Shown one piece after another: positions 1 to 6,011 of a stretch of 9,205 nucleotides of DNA. The DNA lies in assembly GCA_027056825.1 (NCBI GenBank), contig JALUJS010000194.1:3012-12216 (forward strand), in the 5' to 3' direction. The notes under the pieces were generated by a model. It had not been told where the DNA came from and did not search any database. It saw nothing but the letters and a program-made list of their open reading frames with translations. Position 1 is the first letter of the stretch. Every line of letters starts with the position of its first letter. The position numbers and the translations under genes were made by a program. Source of the stretch: Candidatus Krumholzibacteriia bacterium (GTDB lineage Bacteria; Krumholzibacteriota; Krumholzibacteriia; LZORAL124-64-63).

Positions 1-1556
1 ACATAGGACTCCGCGTACTCCACCCGCGCGAACATCGCATCGAAAAAGCCCCAGCGCACCAGGCTGTCCGGGCCCAGAGGCTCCAGCAGGTGGGCGATGG
101 CGCGGGCGGCGGGCTGATCCATGGGCACCACCGCCGAACCGGCGGGGAAATCGCGCGTGGCCGCAAACGTCTCCAGCGTGAAATCCACCGGGTGATGGCC
201 CTCGTAGGGCTTCTCCTGCCACTTGGGGTCCACGAAACGGTACCCCTCGACCTCCACCCGGGCGGGCTCCTCCAGAATTCGCATCTGCGCTCCGTGCAGC
301 CGCAAGCGGTCCAGCACGGCCGTCCACTGGGGCGGGACGATGTACGCGGCCGGCAGCGACACCGTGCGGTCAGGTTCGAGCGTGTCGTAGTACTCCAGTT
401 GCATGGTCTGCGGCTTGCCGGTGAACTTCATCCACTTGCCGCCGGTGATCTCGCTGGTCACCTCCTCGTAAGCCACCCCCAGAAAATCCACCGTGTGATG
501 GGCGTCGGTGGCCTTGAAGGTCAGGCCAAACGGCTTGGATCGGAACGCCGCCGAGGCCGTGCGCGCATCGGACGCCGCGTTCTCCAGCTTCAACTCGTCC
601 GCGTGCTCGTTCAGCCAGGCCATGGTCTTGCGCACCATCAGGCCCGCGCCCTCCACGCGGGTGGCGTAGTCCTTGAGCATGTGCGTCTCGATGAGCAGCC
701 CCGGCCGGTTGCGCACCGCGGCGTAGCCCTGGCTGAAGCGCGGGCCCGCGGCCCAGGCCACAAGGCCGCTCTTGGGATCGTGCCAGTTGCGGAACGCCAC
801 GTAGCGGATGATGGGCCAGCCCGCGGCAGCCATCCGGTCCTGCATATCCACCTCGTAGTGGCGGACCAGGCCCGTCAGTCCCGGATCCAGGTTGCCGCCG
901 GTCTCCACGCTGTAGGTCACGGCGTACTGGTAGTCGGCGCCGTCGGTGGAATGGATGTCGATGAAGAAGTCCGGCGTCCAGGCGTTCCACAGCGCGAGCC
1001 AGGCCCGTATCTCGGGCGTGTCGGCCTTCAGGTAATCGCGGTTGAGGTTCAGGTTCTGCGCGGTGACCCGCCAGCCCATCTGCTCGGGGCCGTTCTGGTT
1101 GATGCGATTGTAAGGCCCGAAGCGCTCGTGGCCGTCCACGTTGAAGATGGGGATGAACAGCAGGGTCACCCTGTCCAGCAGGCGCGCGGCCAGGTCTTCG
1201 TCCTCGGCCAAGTCCCGCAGCAACAGCATCCCCGCGTCCTTGCCGCAGCTCTCGCCGGCGTGGATGCAGGCCTGCACCAGCAGAACGACCTGCGAACCGT
1301 CGGCCTCGGGCATGAATGGTCCGTGGCTCGAGGCGATGACCAGCGGCAGCTCGCGGCCCTCGGGACTTGTCCCGAAGCTGCGGTATTCCAGCAGCGGGGA
1401 CGAGGCCGCCAGATTCCGGCACCAGGTGACCGTCTCGTCGTAGGTGGGCGTGTAGTTCCTGCCGTGGTCCGTAAAGGGGGTGGTTAGGGCCAGGGCCGGG
1501 ACGGCAGGCAGCAGGGCGGTCATGATCGCAAGCAGGCGGTGGCGCAAAACGGACAT
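1..1556 (-). CDS. Secreted zinc carboxypeptidase, peptidase M14 family (3' end missing)
   Basis: Reading the minus strand from ATG at 1556 gives an open frame of 518 codons to the window edge with no stop, so the C-terminus is missing. Residues 1-24 look like a signal peptide (basic start, hydrophobic LLAIMTALLPAVPALA), so the enzyme is probably periplasmic or secreted. M14 landmarks appear in order: HAGE at 99-102 (zinc ligands His and Glu, HxxE), NLNRDY at 150-155 (Asn/Arg that hold the substrate carboxylate in this family), DIHS at 200-203 (third zinc ligand His202), and LLIETHMLK at 287-295 (catalytic Glu290). The family removes C-terminal residues from peptides. The sequence continues at least 220 residues past the catalytic Glu, as in the larger bacterial M14 proteins with a C-terminal extension. 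An AAGGA ribosome site 8 bases upstream supports the start. It is divergent from the glycosyltransferase gene, 88 bases away, with no obvious functional link. Family call is firm; substrate is unknown. Confidence 0.93.
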   Translation of the reverse strand, partial: MSVLRHRLLAIMTALLPAVPALALTTPFTDHGRNYTPTYDETVTWCRNLAASSPLLEYRSFGTSPEGRELPLVIASSHGPFMPEADGSQVVLLVQACIHAGESCGKDAGMLLLRDLAEDEDLAARLLDRVTLLFIPIFNVDGHERFGPYNRINQNGPEQMGWRVTAQNLNLNRDYLKADTPEIRAWLALWNAWTPDFFIDIHSTDGADYQYAVTYSVETGGNLDPGLTGLVRHYEVDMQDRMAAAGWPIIRYVAFRNWHDPKSGLVAWAAGPRFSQGYAAVRNRPGLLIETHMLKDYATRVEGAGLMVRKTMAWLNEHADELKLENAASDARTASAAFRSKPFGLTFKATDAHHTVDFLGVAYEEVTSEITGGKWMKFTGKPQTMQLEYYDTLEPDRTVSLPAAYIVPPQWTAVLDRLRLHGAQMRILEEPARVEVEGYRFVDPKWQEKPYEGHHPVDFTLETFAATRDFPAGSAVVPMDQPAARAIAHLLEPLGPDSLVRWGFFDAMFARVEYAESY

Positions 1557-1560
1557 CCGG

Positions 1561-1583
1561 GGATCCTTTCGTTGGCCGGATCC
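1561..1583 (-). promoter_or_regulatory. Possible small hairpin over the ribosome site of the M14 gene
   Basis: GGATCC occurs at 1561-1566 and again at 1578-1583. The motif is self-complementary, so the two copies could pair in the 5' leader of the M14 mRNA as a 6-bp stem with an 11-base loop. The Shine-Dalgarno AAGGA (complement of 1564-1568) is partly inside the stem. This may affect translation or may be chance; the stem is short. Confidence 0.2.
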
Positions 1584-1644
1584 TACCAGCCCGGGGCCCG
1601 ACGCGCCAGTTGCCGGGTACGCGCCACTCCGGTAGATTCCCCGC

Positions 1645-2901
1645 ATGAGCCCGCGGAGGATCCTGCATGTGCTTTCCCAGCGCCCGCTGCTGACCGGCAG
1701 CGGCGTGGCCCTGGACGCCCTGGTGCGCCAGGCCGCGACCGCGGGCTGGGACCAGGCCGCCCTGGTGGGCGTGCCCGCGGATGACCGGCCGCAGGTGGGC
1801 GGCCTGCCGCCCGAACGCATCCTCGCGGTGACCTTCGCGTCACCCGATGGGGGGGCCGTGCCCGACCTCGACTTCCCCGTCCCGGGCATGAGCGATGTCA
1901 TGCCCTACCGCAGCTCGGTGTGGTCGCGCATGACCCCGGCCCAGCTTGCAGCCTACCGCGAAGTCTGGACCCGGCGCCTCGAAGCCGCGCGCGATGACTT
2001 CCAGCCGGAATTGATCCACACCAACCACCTGTGGCTGGTCAGCGCCCTGGTGCGCAAGGTGTTCGCGGACATTCCCGTCGTCCTGTCCTGCCACGCCACG
2101 GGCTTGCGGCAGCTGGAGCTGTGCCCCCATCTGGCGGACGAGGTGGTCCGCGGCTGCGGGGACATCGACCGCTTCTGCGTCCTGCGCGAGGATCACCGCG
2201 AACGCCTGGCCGCGGTGCTGGACATCGATCCGCAGCGCATCACCATCACCGGAGCGGGCTACAACGACGCCATCTTCCATCCCGATCCGGCCACAGCGCG
2301 CGGCCCCGGGGACATCCTCTATGTGGGAAAGTACAGCGCCGCCAAGGGCGTCCCCCAGTTGCTGGAGGCGTTCACGGCCCTGGCCCTGGAGCGGCCCGGA
2401 CTGCGCCTGCACATCGCCGGCTCAGGGGCCGGGCCCGAGGCCGATCACCTGGCCGCCCGCATGGACGCCATGGCCCCGGCCGTCGTCCGCCACGGCCAGT
2501 TGGGCCAGGCCGACCTGGCCGACCTCATGCGCCGCTGCGCCGTGTGCGTGCTGCCGTCGTTCTACGAGGGGGTGCCGCTGGTGCTGGTGGAGGCCGCAGC
2601 CTGCGGCTGCCGCATCGTGGCCACCGACCTGCCCGGGGTACGGGAGCAGCTGGCCCCCGCCCTGGGCCCCTGGCTCCACGCCGTGCCCATGCCCCGCCTG
2701 GAAACCGTGGACCGGCCCGTGGCCGCCGACCTGCCCTGCTTCGTGACCGATCTCCAGGCCGGCCTGGCCCGCGCCCTCGACGCCGCACCGGCCACCCCGC
2801 CCGATCTTTCCGGGTTCACCTGGGGCGCCGTGGCGGGGCGGATCCAGGGGATTTGGCAGGAACTCCTGCCCGGTTGGGGCCCGGGTGTACAGGGAAGATG
2901 A
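1645..2901 (+). CDS. Glycosyltransferase, GT4-like (GT-B fold)
   Basis: A 418-residue cytoplasmic-type protein with no signal peptide. Length and motif order fit GT-B retaining glycosyltransferases of family GT4. The N-terminal Rossmann half begins RRILHVLSQRPLLTGSGV (4-21), with a Gly-rich loop where the acceptor usually sits. The C-terminal nucleotide-sugar half starts near ILYVGKYSAAKGV (224-236), where the basic residues Lys229 and Lys234 match the phosphate-binding positions. LPSFYEGVPLVLVE (303-316) then supplies the E-x7-E pair, Glu308 and Glu316, followed by AAACG and a TDLPGVRE segment typical of the family. Such enzymes move a sugar from a nucleotide donor to a lipid, glycan or small molecule; neither donor nor acceptor can be read from the sequence. 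The ribosome site before ATG 1645 is weak (GGTAGATTCC). It stands alone, divergent from the M14 peptidase, without other polysaccharide genes in view. Confidence 0.9.
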   Translation: MSPRRILHVLSQRPLLTGSGVALDALVRQAATAGWDQAALVGVPADDRPQVGGLPPERILAVTFASPDGGAVPDLDFPVPGMSDVMPYRSSVWSRMTPAQLAAYREVWTRRLEAARDDFQPELIHTNHLWLVSALVRKVFADIPVVLSCHATGLRQLELCPHLADEVVRGCGDIDRFCVLREDHRERLAAVLDIDPQRITITGAGYNDAIFHPDPATARGPGDILYVGKYSAAKGVPQLLEAFTALALERPGLRLHIAGSGAGPEADHLAARMDAMAPAVVRHGQLGQADLADLMRRCAVCVLPSFYEGVPLVLVEAAACGCRIVATDLPGVREQLAPALGPWLHAVPMPRLETVDRPVAADLPCFVTDLQAGLARALDAAPATPPDLSGFTWGAVAGRIQGIWQELLPGWGPGVQGR

Positions 2902-2938
2902 ATCTTTTTATCCTGTTGTTGCCTCGGTATTCATAGGC

Positions 2939-2945
2939 GGGAAGG
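2939..2945 (+). promoter_or_regulatory. Ribosome binding site fixing the start of the lone MNT gene
   Basis: GGGAAGG lies 8 bases before ATG 2954. The frame is open back to 2885, inside the glycosyltransferase gene, but those extra 23 residues have no ribosome site and do not resemble MNT proteins. This site therefore decides the start. Confidence 0.6.
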
Positions 2946-2953
2946 TTTTCGCC

Positions 2954-3244
2954 ATGGAAGAACTCGAACTGGAAAAAGTTATCGCTGTATGCCGGGCGCA
3001 CGGAACGCGGAGGATCGCCCTGTTCGGATCGTTTGTGCGCGGAGAGGCGGGTCCGGACAGCGATGTCGACCTGATCGTCGAATTTGAGAAACCTACCGGT
3101 TTCCTGGCCCTGGTGCGGTTGGAGCGCGAGCTGTCCGAAATGCTGGGTCGCAAAGTCGATCTCTTGACCGAAAACGCCATCAGCCCCCATCTGCGGGACA
3201 GGATTCTCAATGAGCAGCAGGTGATTTATGACGCAGCGGGATGA
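2954..3244 (+). CDS. Lone MNT-domain nucleotidyltransferase (MntA-like antitoxin)
   Basis: A 96-residue minimal nucleotidyltransferase. The active-site signature GSFVRGEAGPDSDVD (25-39) matches GS-x10-DxD exactly, with metal-binding Asp37 and Asp39; GRKVDLLTE supplies the third Asp, Asp69. In characterised MntA-HepT systems this protein transfers AMP from ATP to a tyrosine of the HepT toxin and so neutralises it. Here no full HepT follows. At the 3' end a second reading frame opens at 3228 with MTQRDD and stops at once, which looks like the cut-off start of a lost partner gene. It faces the complete pair at 3268-3890 tail to tail. It has the same length as that MntA (96 residues) but a clearly different sequence, so the two are not a recent duplication. 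It may have become an orphan, or may act on the neighbouring HepT; the sequence does not tell which. Confidence 0.85.
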   Translation: MEELELEKVIAVCRAHGTRRIALFGSFVRGEAGPDSDVDLIVEFEKPTGFLALVRLERELSEMLGRKVDLLTENAISPHLRDRILNEQQVIYDAAG

Positions 3245-3248
3245 CTGA
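3228..3248 (+). pseudogene. Possible remnant of a hepT start (six codons)
   Basis: ATG at 3228, overlapping the last 17 bases of the MNT gene and preceded by AGGTG 5 bases upstream, reads MTQRDD then stops. Many HEPN/HepT (DUF86) proteins encoded directly after an MNT gene begin with M-x-x-(R/K)-D. The position, overlap and opening residues fit a hepT gene lost by deletion or recombination just after its sixth codon. Six residues are too few for a homology claim, so this is inference from context. Confidence 0.35.
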
Positions 3249-3267
3249 GACGATTCAACCATTCGGG

Positions 3268-3603
3268 TCAGGGCAGATCGTCCAGGATTTTCTGGATTTT
3301 TGTTTTGAATTCAGGAATATCGTTTTGGACAACAGCCCACACTACATCCATATCGATTCCCAAATAATCATGCACCAGCACATTGCGGAAAGCTGAAAGT
3401 GTTGCCCATTCCACTTCGGGATGAGCCAACTTCAGTTCGTTGGAAATTCGCTGGGTCGTTTCAGTCATGGTGTGCAGGTTGCGGAGCACAGCATCCTGAT
3501 GAAGAGTCGAGGCCATAAAAGCAGCTTTCCCATCAACGGTCGCCGCTTCAATGCGACCGATCATGTCCAGAATATGAAGAAGGTATGTGCGATCGCTTTT
3601 CAA
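3268..3603 (-). CDS. hepT: HepT-like toxin (HEPN/DUF86), TTG start
   Basis: A 111-residue, mainly helical protein. RNVLVHDY (73-80) is the R-x4-H-x-Y motif of HEPN/HepT toxins, with Arg73, His78 and Tyr80; in studied systems Arg and His act in RNA cleavage and the Tyr is the AMP acceptor. DAVLRNL at 37-43 is another segment typical of DUF86. The start is TTG at 3603, in a TTGA overlap with the stop of the upstream mntA, which suggests coupled translation; GAGG lies 10 bases upstream. The next ATG would remove 13 residues of the first helix, so TTG is preferred. A weak start codon would keep toxin output below that of the antitoxin. GC content is clearly lower than in the flanking genes, as is common for acquired toxin-antitoxin loci. 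Target RNA is unknown. Confidence 0.88.
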   Translation of the reverse strand: MKSDRTYLLHILDMIGRIEAATVDGKAAFMASTLHQDAVLRNLHTMTETTQRISNELKLAHPEVEWATLSAFRNVLVHDYLGIDMDVVWAVVQNDIPEFKTKIQKILDDLP

Positions 3604-3890
3604 AGCGGGACCGCCTCGTTGAGAACTTCATCCCGCAGCAATGAATTCAAGCCGGATTCCGTTACGATATCAATATGACGCCCCAGCAGATTCTCGAGGT
3701 CGAGGATAAGGCCCGCCGGGAACCACGCGCTGAGATCCGATCCTGTCGTCACCAACAGATCGATATCACTGGTGGCGGACTCCTCCCCCCGGGCAACCGA
3801 ACCAAAAACCCGTATGGATATAACACCATGTTTTTTGGCCAGTTGCATCACTTCTTCGCGCTTTTCCAGCAACATGTCCAACGTGGTCAT
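3600..3890 (-). CDS. mntA: MntA-like antitoxin nucleotidyltransferase
   Basis: A 96-residue MNT-domain protein encoded first in the pair. GSVARGEESATSDID (30-44) matches GS-x10-DxD, with Asp42 and Asp44 as metal ligands, and GRHIDIVTE gives the third Asp, Asp74, so the active site looks complete. In known type VII systems MntA AMPylates the HepT tyrosine in R-x4-H-x-Y, and that tyrosine is present in the partner here. Start ATG at 3890 follows GGGAGGG at a 4-base gap. The gene lies 61 bases after the end of the ECF operon, on the same strand. I see no convincing terminator between them, so read-through from that operon is possible. A self-standing promoter is not clear either; a loose TTGCGC-N18-TAGACT upstream is the best I can find. 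Confidence 0.9.
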   Translation of the reverse strand: MTTLDMLLEKREEVMQLAKKHGVISIRVFGSVARGEESATSDIDLLVTTGSDLSAWFPAGLILDLENLLGRHIDIVTESGLNSLLRDEVLNEAVPL

Positions 3891-3951
3891 AACACCCTCC
3901 CGGCGATGATGTCAACAGTCTAGCCCAAATCAAACCGGGCGCGCAACTGAT

Positions 3952-4521
3952 TCACGCCTTCTCCCTCCTCGCCTTGACGATCAGCCACACACCCCCGGCG
4001 ATCAGCGCCAGCGGCCACCAGTCCTCGAGCCACGCCATGGACATGTCGAACTTCAGGTTGAGGAACAGCAGCAGGCCGACCACCGTCAGGACGATGCCGC
4101 CGAACATGGAGCCGCCCGTGCCCGGCACGGTGAACCCGTCGGGCACTTCCTCGCCGCCGAGGCCCGCGGCCACGCGGTTGTAGTGCAGGGCCCGGCGGTT
4201 GGCGTCGATCATGTTGAACAACCAGAAGAAGGCCAGGAAGATGCCGAAGAACGGCTCCAACCCGCTGCCGGGCATGGAATTGAGAAGGGCGATGGTCCCG
4301 GCCGTCACCAGGATGTTGATGAACCCCTGCTGGTAGTAACCCACATACGCCTGGCCGAGGCCCGGCAGCAGGGACAGGGTGGTGGCCAGGGCCGGGGACT
4401 TGCGGCGGACCGGCAGCGGGGCCTCGGGCATGGCCGGCGGTTGCGGCATCGTTGCGCGGTTCGGGGCCGGGTTCGGGGCCGGGGAACCGTAGTTGGTGTT
4501 TTCCTGCTGGGCGCCGTTCAT
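3952..4521 (-). CDS. Multi-pass membrane protein, third gene of the ECF operon
   Basis: A 189-residue protein of unknown function. Residues 1-42 are a Pro/Asn-rich hydrophilic tail ending in basic residues (VRRK). A hydrophobic core follows, with helices near 43-60, 64-81, 89-106, 139-156 and 167-183. SLLPGLGQAYVGYYQQGF (50-67) resembles the PGLGQ-x-Y-x-G motif of TM2-like small membrane proteins. The last two helices, GGIVLTVVGLLLFLNL and WWPLALIAGGVWLIVKA, resemble the LiaI/LiaF-type transmembrane region (DUF5668) found in envelope-stress proteins. The ATG at 4521 overlaps the anti-sigma stop by 4 bases (ATGA) and has a near-perfect ribosome site. The open frame extends upstream to 4584 but that part lies inside the anti-sigma gene and has no such site. 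The operon suggests a role in sensing or answering the envelope signal. Both motif similarities are by eye. Confidence 0.8.
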   Translation of the reverse strand: MNGAQQENTNYGSPAPNPAPNRATMPQPPAMPEAPLPVRRKSPALATTLSLLPGLGQAYVGYYQQGFINILVTAGTIALLNSMPGSGLEPFFGIFLAFFWLFNMIDANRRALHYNRVAAGLGGEEVPDGFTVPGTGGSMFGGIVLTVVGLLLFLNLKFDMSMAWLEDWWPLALIAGGVWLIVKARREKA

Positions 4522-5336
4522 GACGGCCTCCTTTCGCTGGTCGGTTGGCTGTTCAGTGAATCGTCTCGCCACCACAGGATCCACACATCACGCATGTCGC
4601 CGGCGGCGGCCGAAAGTTTGACGAGGGCGGGGCCGGTGCGCCCCCGGCGCAGATCCCGCCAGCAGCCCTCGAGGTCGTCGTTCAGATGAGTGCGGGCCGG
4701 AGCGGTGCGCTCCAGGCGACGGTCCAGGCCCGCACGGGTCCGGTCCCACGCCGCGTGACGCAGCCAGGCCGCGCCACGGTCCACCCTCGCGTCCACGGCC
4801 ACGAACACCGCGCCCAAAGGAGCGCCGTGACCCGGCCCGGCCTGGACCACCGTCAGCAGGCGGCCGGGCACGCCCCGCAGAGGCGCCCCCGGCAGCGCCG
4901 TCAGCGCCACCAGCAGGACGGTCAGGGCGTAGGCGACCTGCCACGCGAACAGGGGCCGCTCGATGCGCTCGGACCACCACCGGCCCAGGCGGTCCATCCA
5001 GGAGGCCGGGCCGGTCAACTGGCCTGCGGCCGCGGTGCGCGAGGGCATCCGCGCGGTGCGGGCCAGAACCGTGGCGGTGAACTCCTGGCCCGGATCGACC
5101 TCGGCCATGGCGGGCAGCTCGCCGCCCAGCCAGCCCAGGACCACGGCCACCGCCCGGCACTCCGCGCAATGTTCCAGGTGGCCCTGGACCAGGGCGCGGT
5201 CCACCGGATCGAGGTTGCCGTCGGCCAGGGCCGGCAGGTGCTCCAGGGCGCGCCCGCAGGCCGGACCGCTGGTGCGGCCCAGGATGCTGCGGACCAGGTC
5301 CTCGCGGCGGTCGTTGTCATCGGGAAAGCGCGTCAT
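4518..5336 (-). CDS. Zinc-finger anti-sigma factor, membrane-anchored
   Basis: A 272-residue protein directly after the sigma gene; its ATG at 5336 overlaps the sigma stop by 4 bases (ATGA). Residues 27-60 match the zf-HC2 anti-sigma domain: Cys27, the ALADGNLDP stretch, and HLEHCAEC with His53, Cys57 and Cys60 as the H-x3-C-x2-C zinc motif. This domain binds and holds the sigma factor on the cytoplasmic side. One clear transmembrane helix lies at about 131-149 (AWQVAYALTVLLVALTALPG). About 120 residues follow it, an Arg-rich region unlike any sensor I recognise, presumably outside the inner membrane. The architecture says signal reception across the membrane releases the sigma factor, whether by proteolysis or by zinc/thiol change; the sequence does not show which. 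The zinc motif and position make the call secure even though the C-terminal part is unfamiliar. Confidence 0.88.
   Translation of the reverse strand: MTRFPDDNDRREDLVRSILGRTSGPACGRALEHLPALADGNLDPVDRALVQGHLEHCAECRAVAVVLGWLGGELPAMAEVDPGQEFTATVLARTARMPSRTAAAGQLTGPASWMDRLGRWWSERIERPLFAWQVAYALTVLLVALTALPGAPLRGVPGRLLTVVQAGPGHGAPLGAVFVAVDARVDRGAAWLRHAAWDRTRAGLDRRLERTAPARTHLNDDLEGCWRDLRRGRTGPALVKLSAAAGDMRDVWILWWRDDSLNSQPTSERRPS
4527..4534 (-). promoter_or_regulatory. Strong ribosome binding site inside the anti-sigma gene
   Basis: The minus strand reads AAAGGAGG, five bases before ATG 4521. It is an almost full anti-Shine-Dalgarno match and fixes the start of the membrane protein at 4521. It sits within the last codons of the anti-sigma gene, so the third protein could be made at a higher rate than the anti-sigma factor. 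Confidence 0.8.
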
Positions 5337-5923
5337 GACGCCGCCTCCGTGTCCGGGCAGGGACCGCCGTCGGGACCTCCGCCCAGGGCGGTGATGGCCC
5401 GCGCCAGTTCCAGGCGCGCCCGCGAGGCGCGGGACTTCACCGTGCCCACGGGCACCTCGAGCACCGCCGCGACCTGGTCCAGGGGTAAACCCTGGATGTC
5501 CTTGAGCAGGATGACCTCCCTGTTGATCTCGCTCAGATCCTGCAGGGCGCGATGGACCAGGCGCCTGCGGTCCGTGCGGTACCATTGCTCTTCCGGGGTG
5601 GGGCCGGAGGCGGCCAGGGAGGTCATCTCGGCCGCGGGGATGTCCTGGCGGGGCGGGCGCGCCTTGCGGCGGCGCAGATGGTCCAGGCACATGTTGCGCA
5701 CGATGCTGGCCAGCCAGGCGGGGAAGCGGCCGGGGTCCGTGCACTGGTCGAGCTTGCGGTACAGCCGGACGAAGATCTCCTGGGCCACGTCGAGGGCCTC
5801 TTCCCTGTCGCCCAGGTAGCCGTAGGCCATGGCGCATACTTTTCCCTGTTGCTGTCTCACCAGCATCTCCCAGGCCAGTTCGTCGCCTTGACGACAACGG
5901 TTCAGAAGTTCGGACTGGTCCAT
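5333..5923 (-). CDS. ECF-type RNA polymerase sigma factor (sigma-70 family)
   Basis: A 196-residue protein with the two domains of an ECF sigma factor. Sigma2 spans about 9-90: GDELAWEML, then DREEALDVAQEIFVRLYRKL (region 2.1-2.2, core binding), then RFPAWLASIVRNMCLDHLRR (regions 2.3-2.4, -10 recognition). A linker rich in Pro/Ala follows. Sigma4 spans about 120-180, with DLSEINREVILLKDIQGLPL and the helix-turn-helix VAAVLEVPVGTVKSRASRAR (-35 recognition). The start is placed at ATG 5923 although the frame is open to a GTG at 6031. The reasons are that typical ECF proteins begin just like MDQSELLNRCRQGD, and that the predicted promoter at 5967-5994 lies inside the longer version. Its ribosome site is weak (GGGA). 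It is the first gene of a translationally coupled operon with its anti-sigma factor. Confidence 0.94.
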   Translation of the reverse strand: MDQSELLNRCRQGDELAWEMLVRQQQGKVCAMAYGYLGDREEALDVAQEIFVRLYRKLDQCTDPGRFPAWLASIVRNMCLDHLRRRKARPPRQDIPAAEMTSLAASGPTPEEQWYRTDRRRLVHRALQDLSEINREVILLKDIQGLPLDQVAAVLEVPVGTVKSRASRARLELARAITALGGGPDGGPCPDTEAAS

Positions 5924-5966
5924 CAGGGTCCCGTTCGCTTGGCGGTCGTTTTGTGCCTTCGCATCA

Positions 5967-5994
5967 TAGACGCATCCGGCGCGCGGAGGTTCGG
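5967..5994 (-). promoter_or_regulatory. Predicted ECF promoter of the sigma operon (autoregulation)
   Basis: On the minus strand the -35 element CGAAC (complement of 5989-5993) is followed by 16 bases and then CGTCTA (complement of 5967-5972). GAAC-N16-CGTC is the classic ECF promoter form. The start point would be near 5960, about 37 bases before ATG 5923. ECF operons often carry such a self-activating promoter. Confidence 0.65.
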
Positions 5995-5998
5995 TAGC

Positions 5999-6009
5999 AA
6001 AAAATTTTT
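5999..6009. promoter_or_regulatory. A6T5 tract between the two ECF promoters (shared UP-like element)
   Basis: Six A followed by five T, in otherwise GC-rich DNA. It lies 4-5 bases beyond the -35 element of the leftward promoter and 2-3 bases beyond that of the rightward one. It could serve as an AT-rich upstream element, or a bend, for both. Confidence 0.45.
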
Positions 6010-6011
6010 CT

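Noticed and set aside
90..1487. Long plus-strand open frame of 465 codons
   Set aside because: It is antisense to the M14 peptidase, which has all catalytic motifs. The translation is rich in His/Arg/Gly/Val and lacks any recognisable domain, as expected of a GC-rich shadow frame.
370..1668. Minus-strand open frame of 432 codons over the M14 gene
   Set aside because: It is a different frame from the one with HxxE, NLNRDY and the ETH motif, and its translation is Arg/Gly/Pro-rich low-complexity sequence.
2031..2936. Plus-strand open frame of 301 codons overlapping the glycosyltransferase
   Set aside because: Out of frame with the E-x7-E motif and dominated by Arg/Gly/Pro, so a shadow.
2885..2953. 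Longer MNT protein starting at 2885 inside the glycosyltransferase gene
   Set aside because: No ribosome site, and the extension is unlike MNT proteins, which begin shortly before the first helix as with ATG 2954.
3241..3393. 50-codon plus-strand frame starting in an ATGA overlap with the MNT stop
   Set aside because: Most of it is antisense to hepT, and the translation shows no HEPN motif. The overlap with ATGA is probably chance.
3905..3950. Loose sigma-70 promoter TTGCGC-N18-TAGACT before mntA
   Set aside because: Both boxes deviate from consensus and the spacing is not ideal, so it is too weak to list as a feature.
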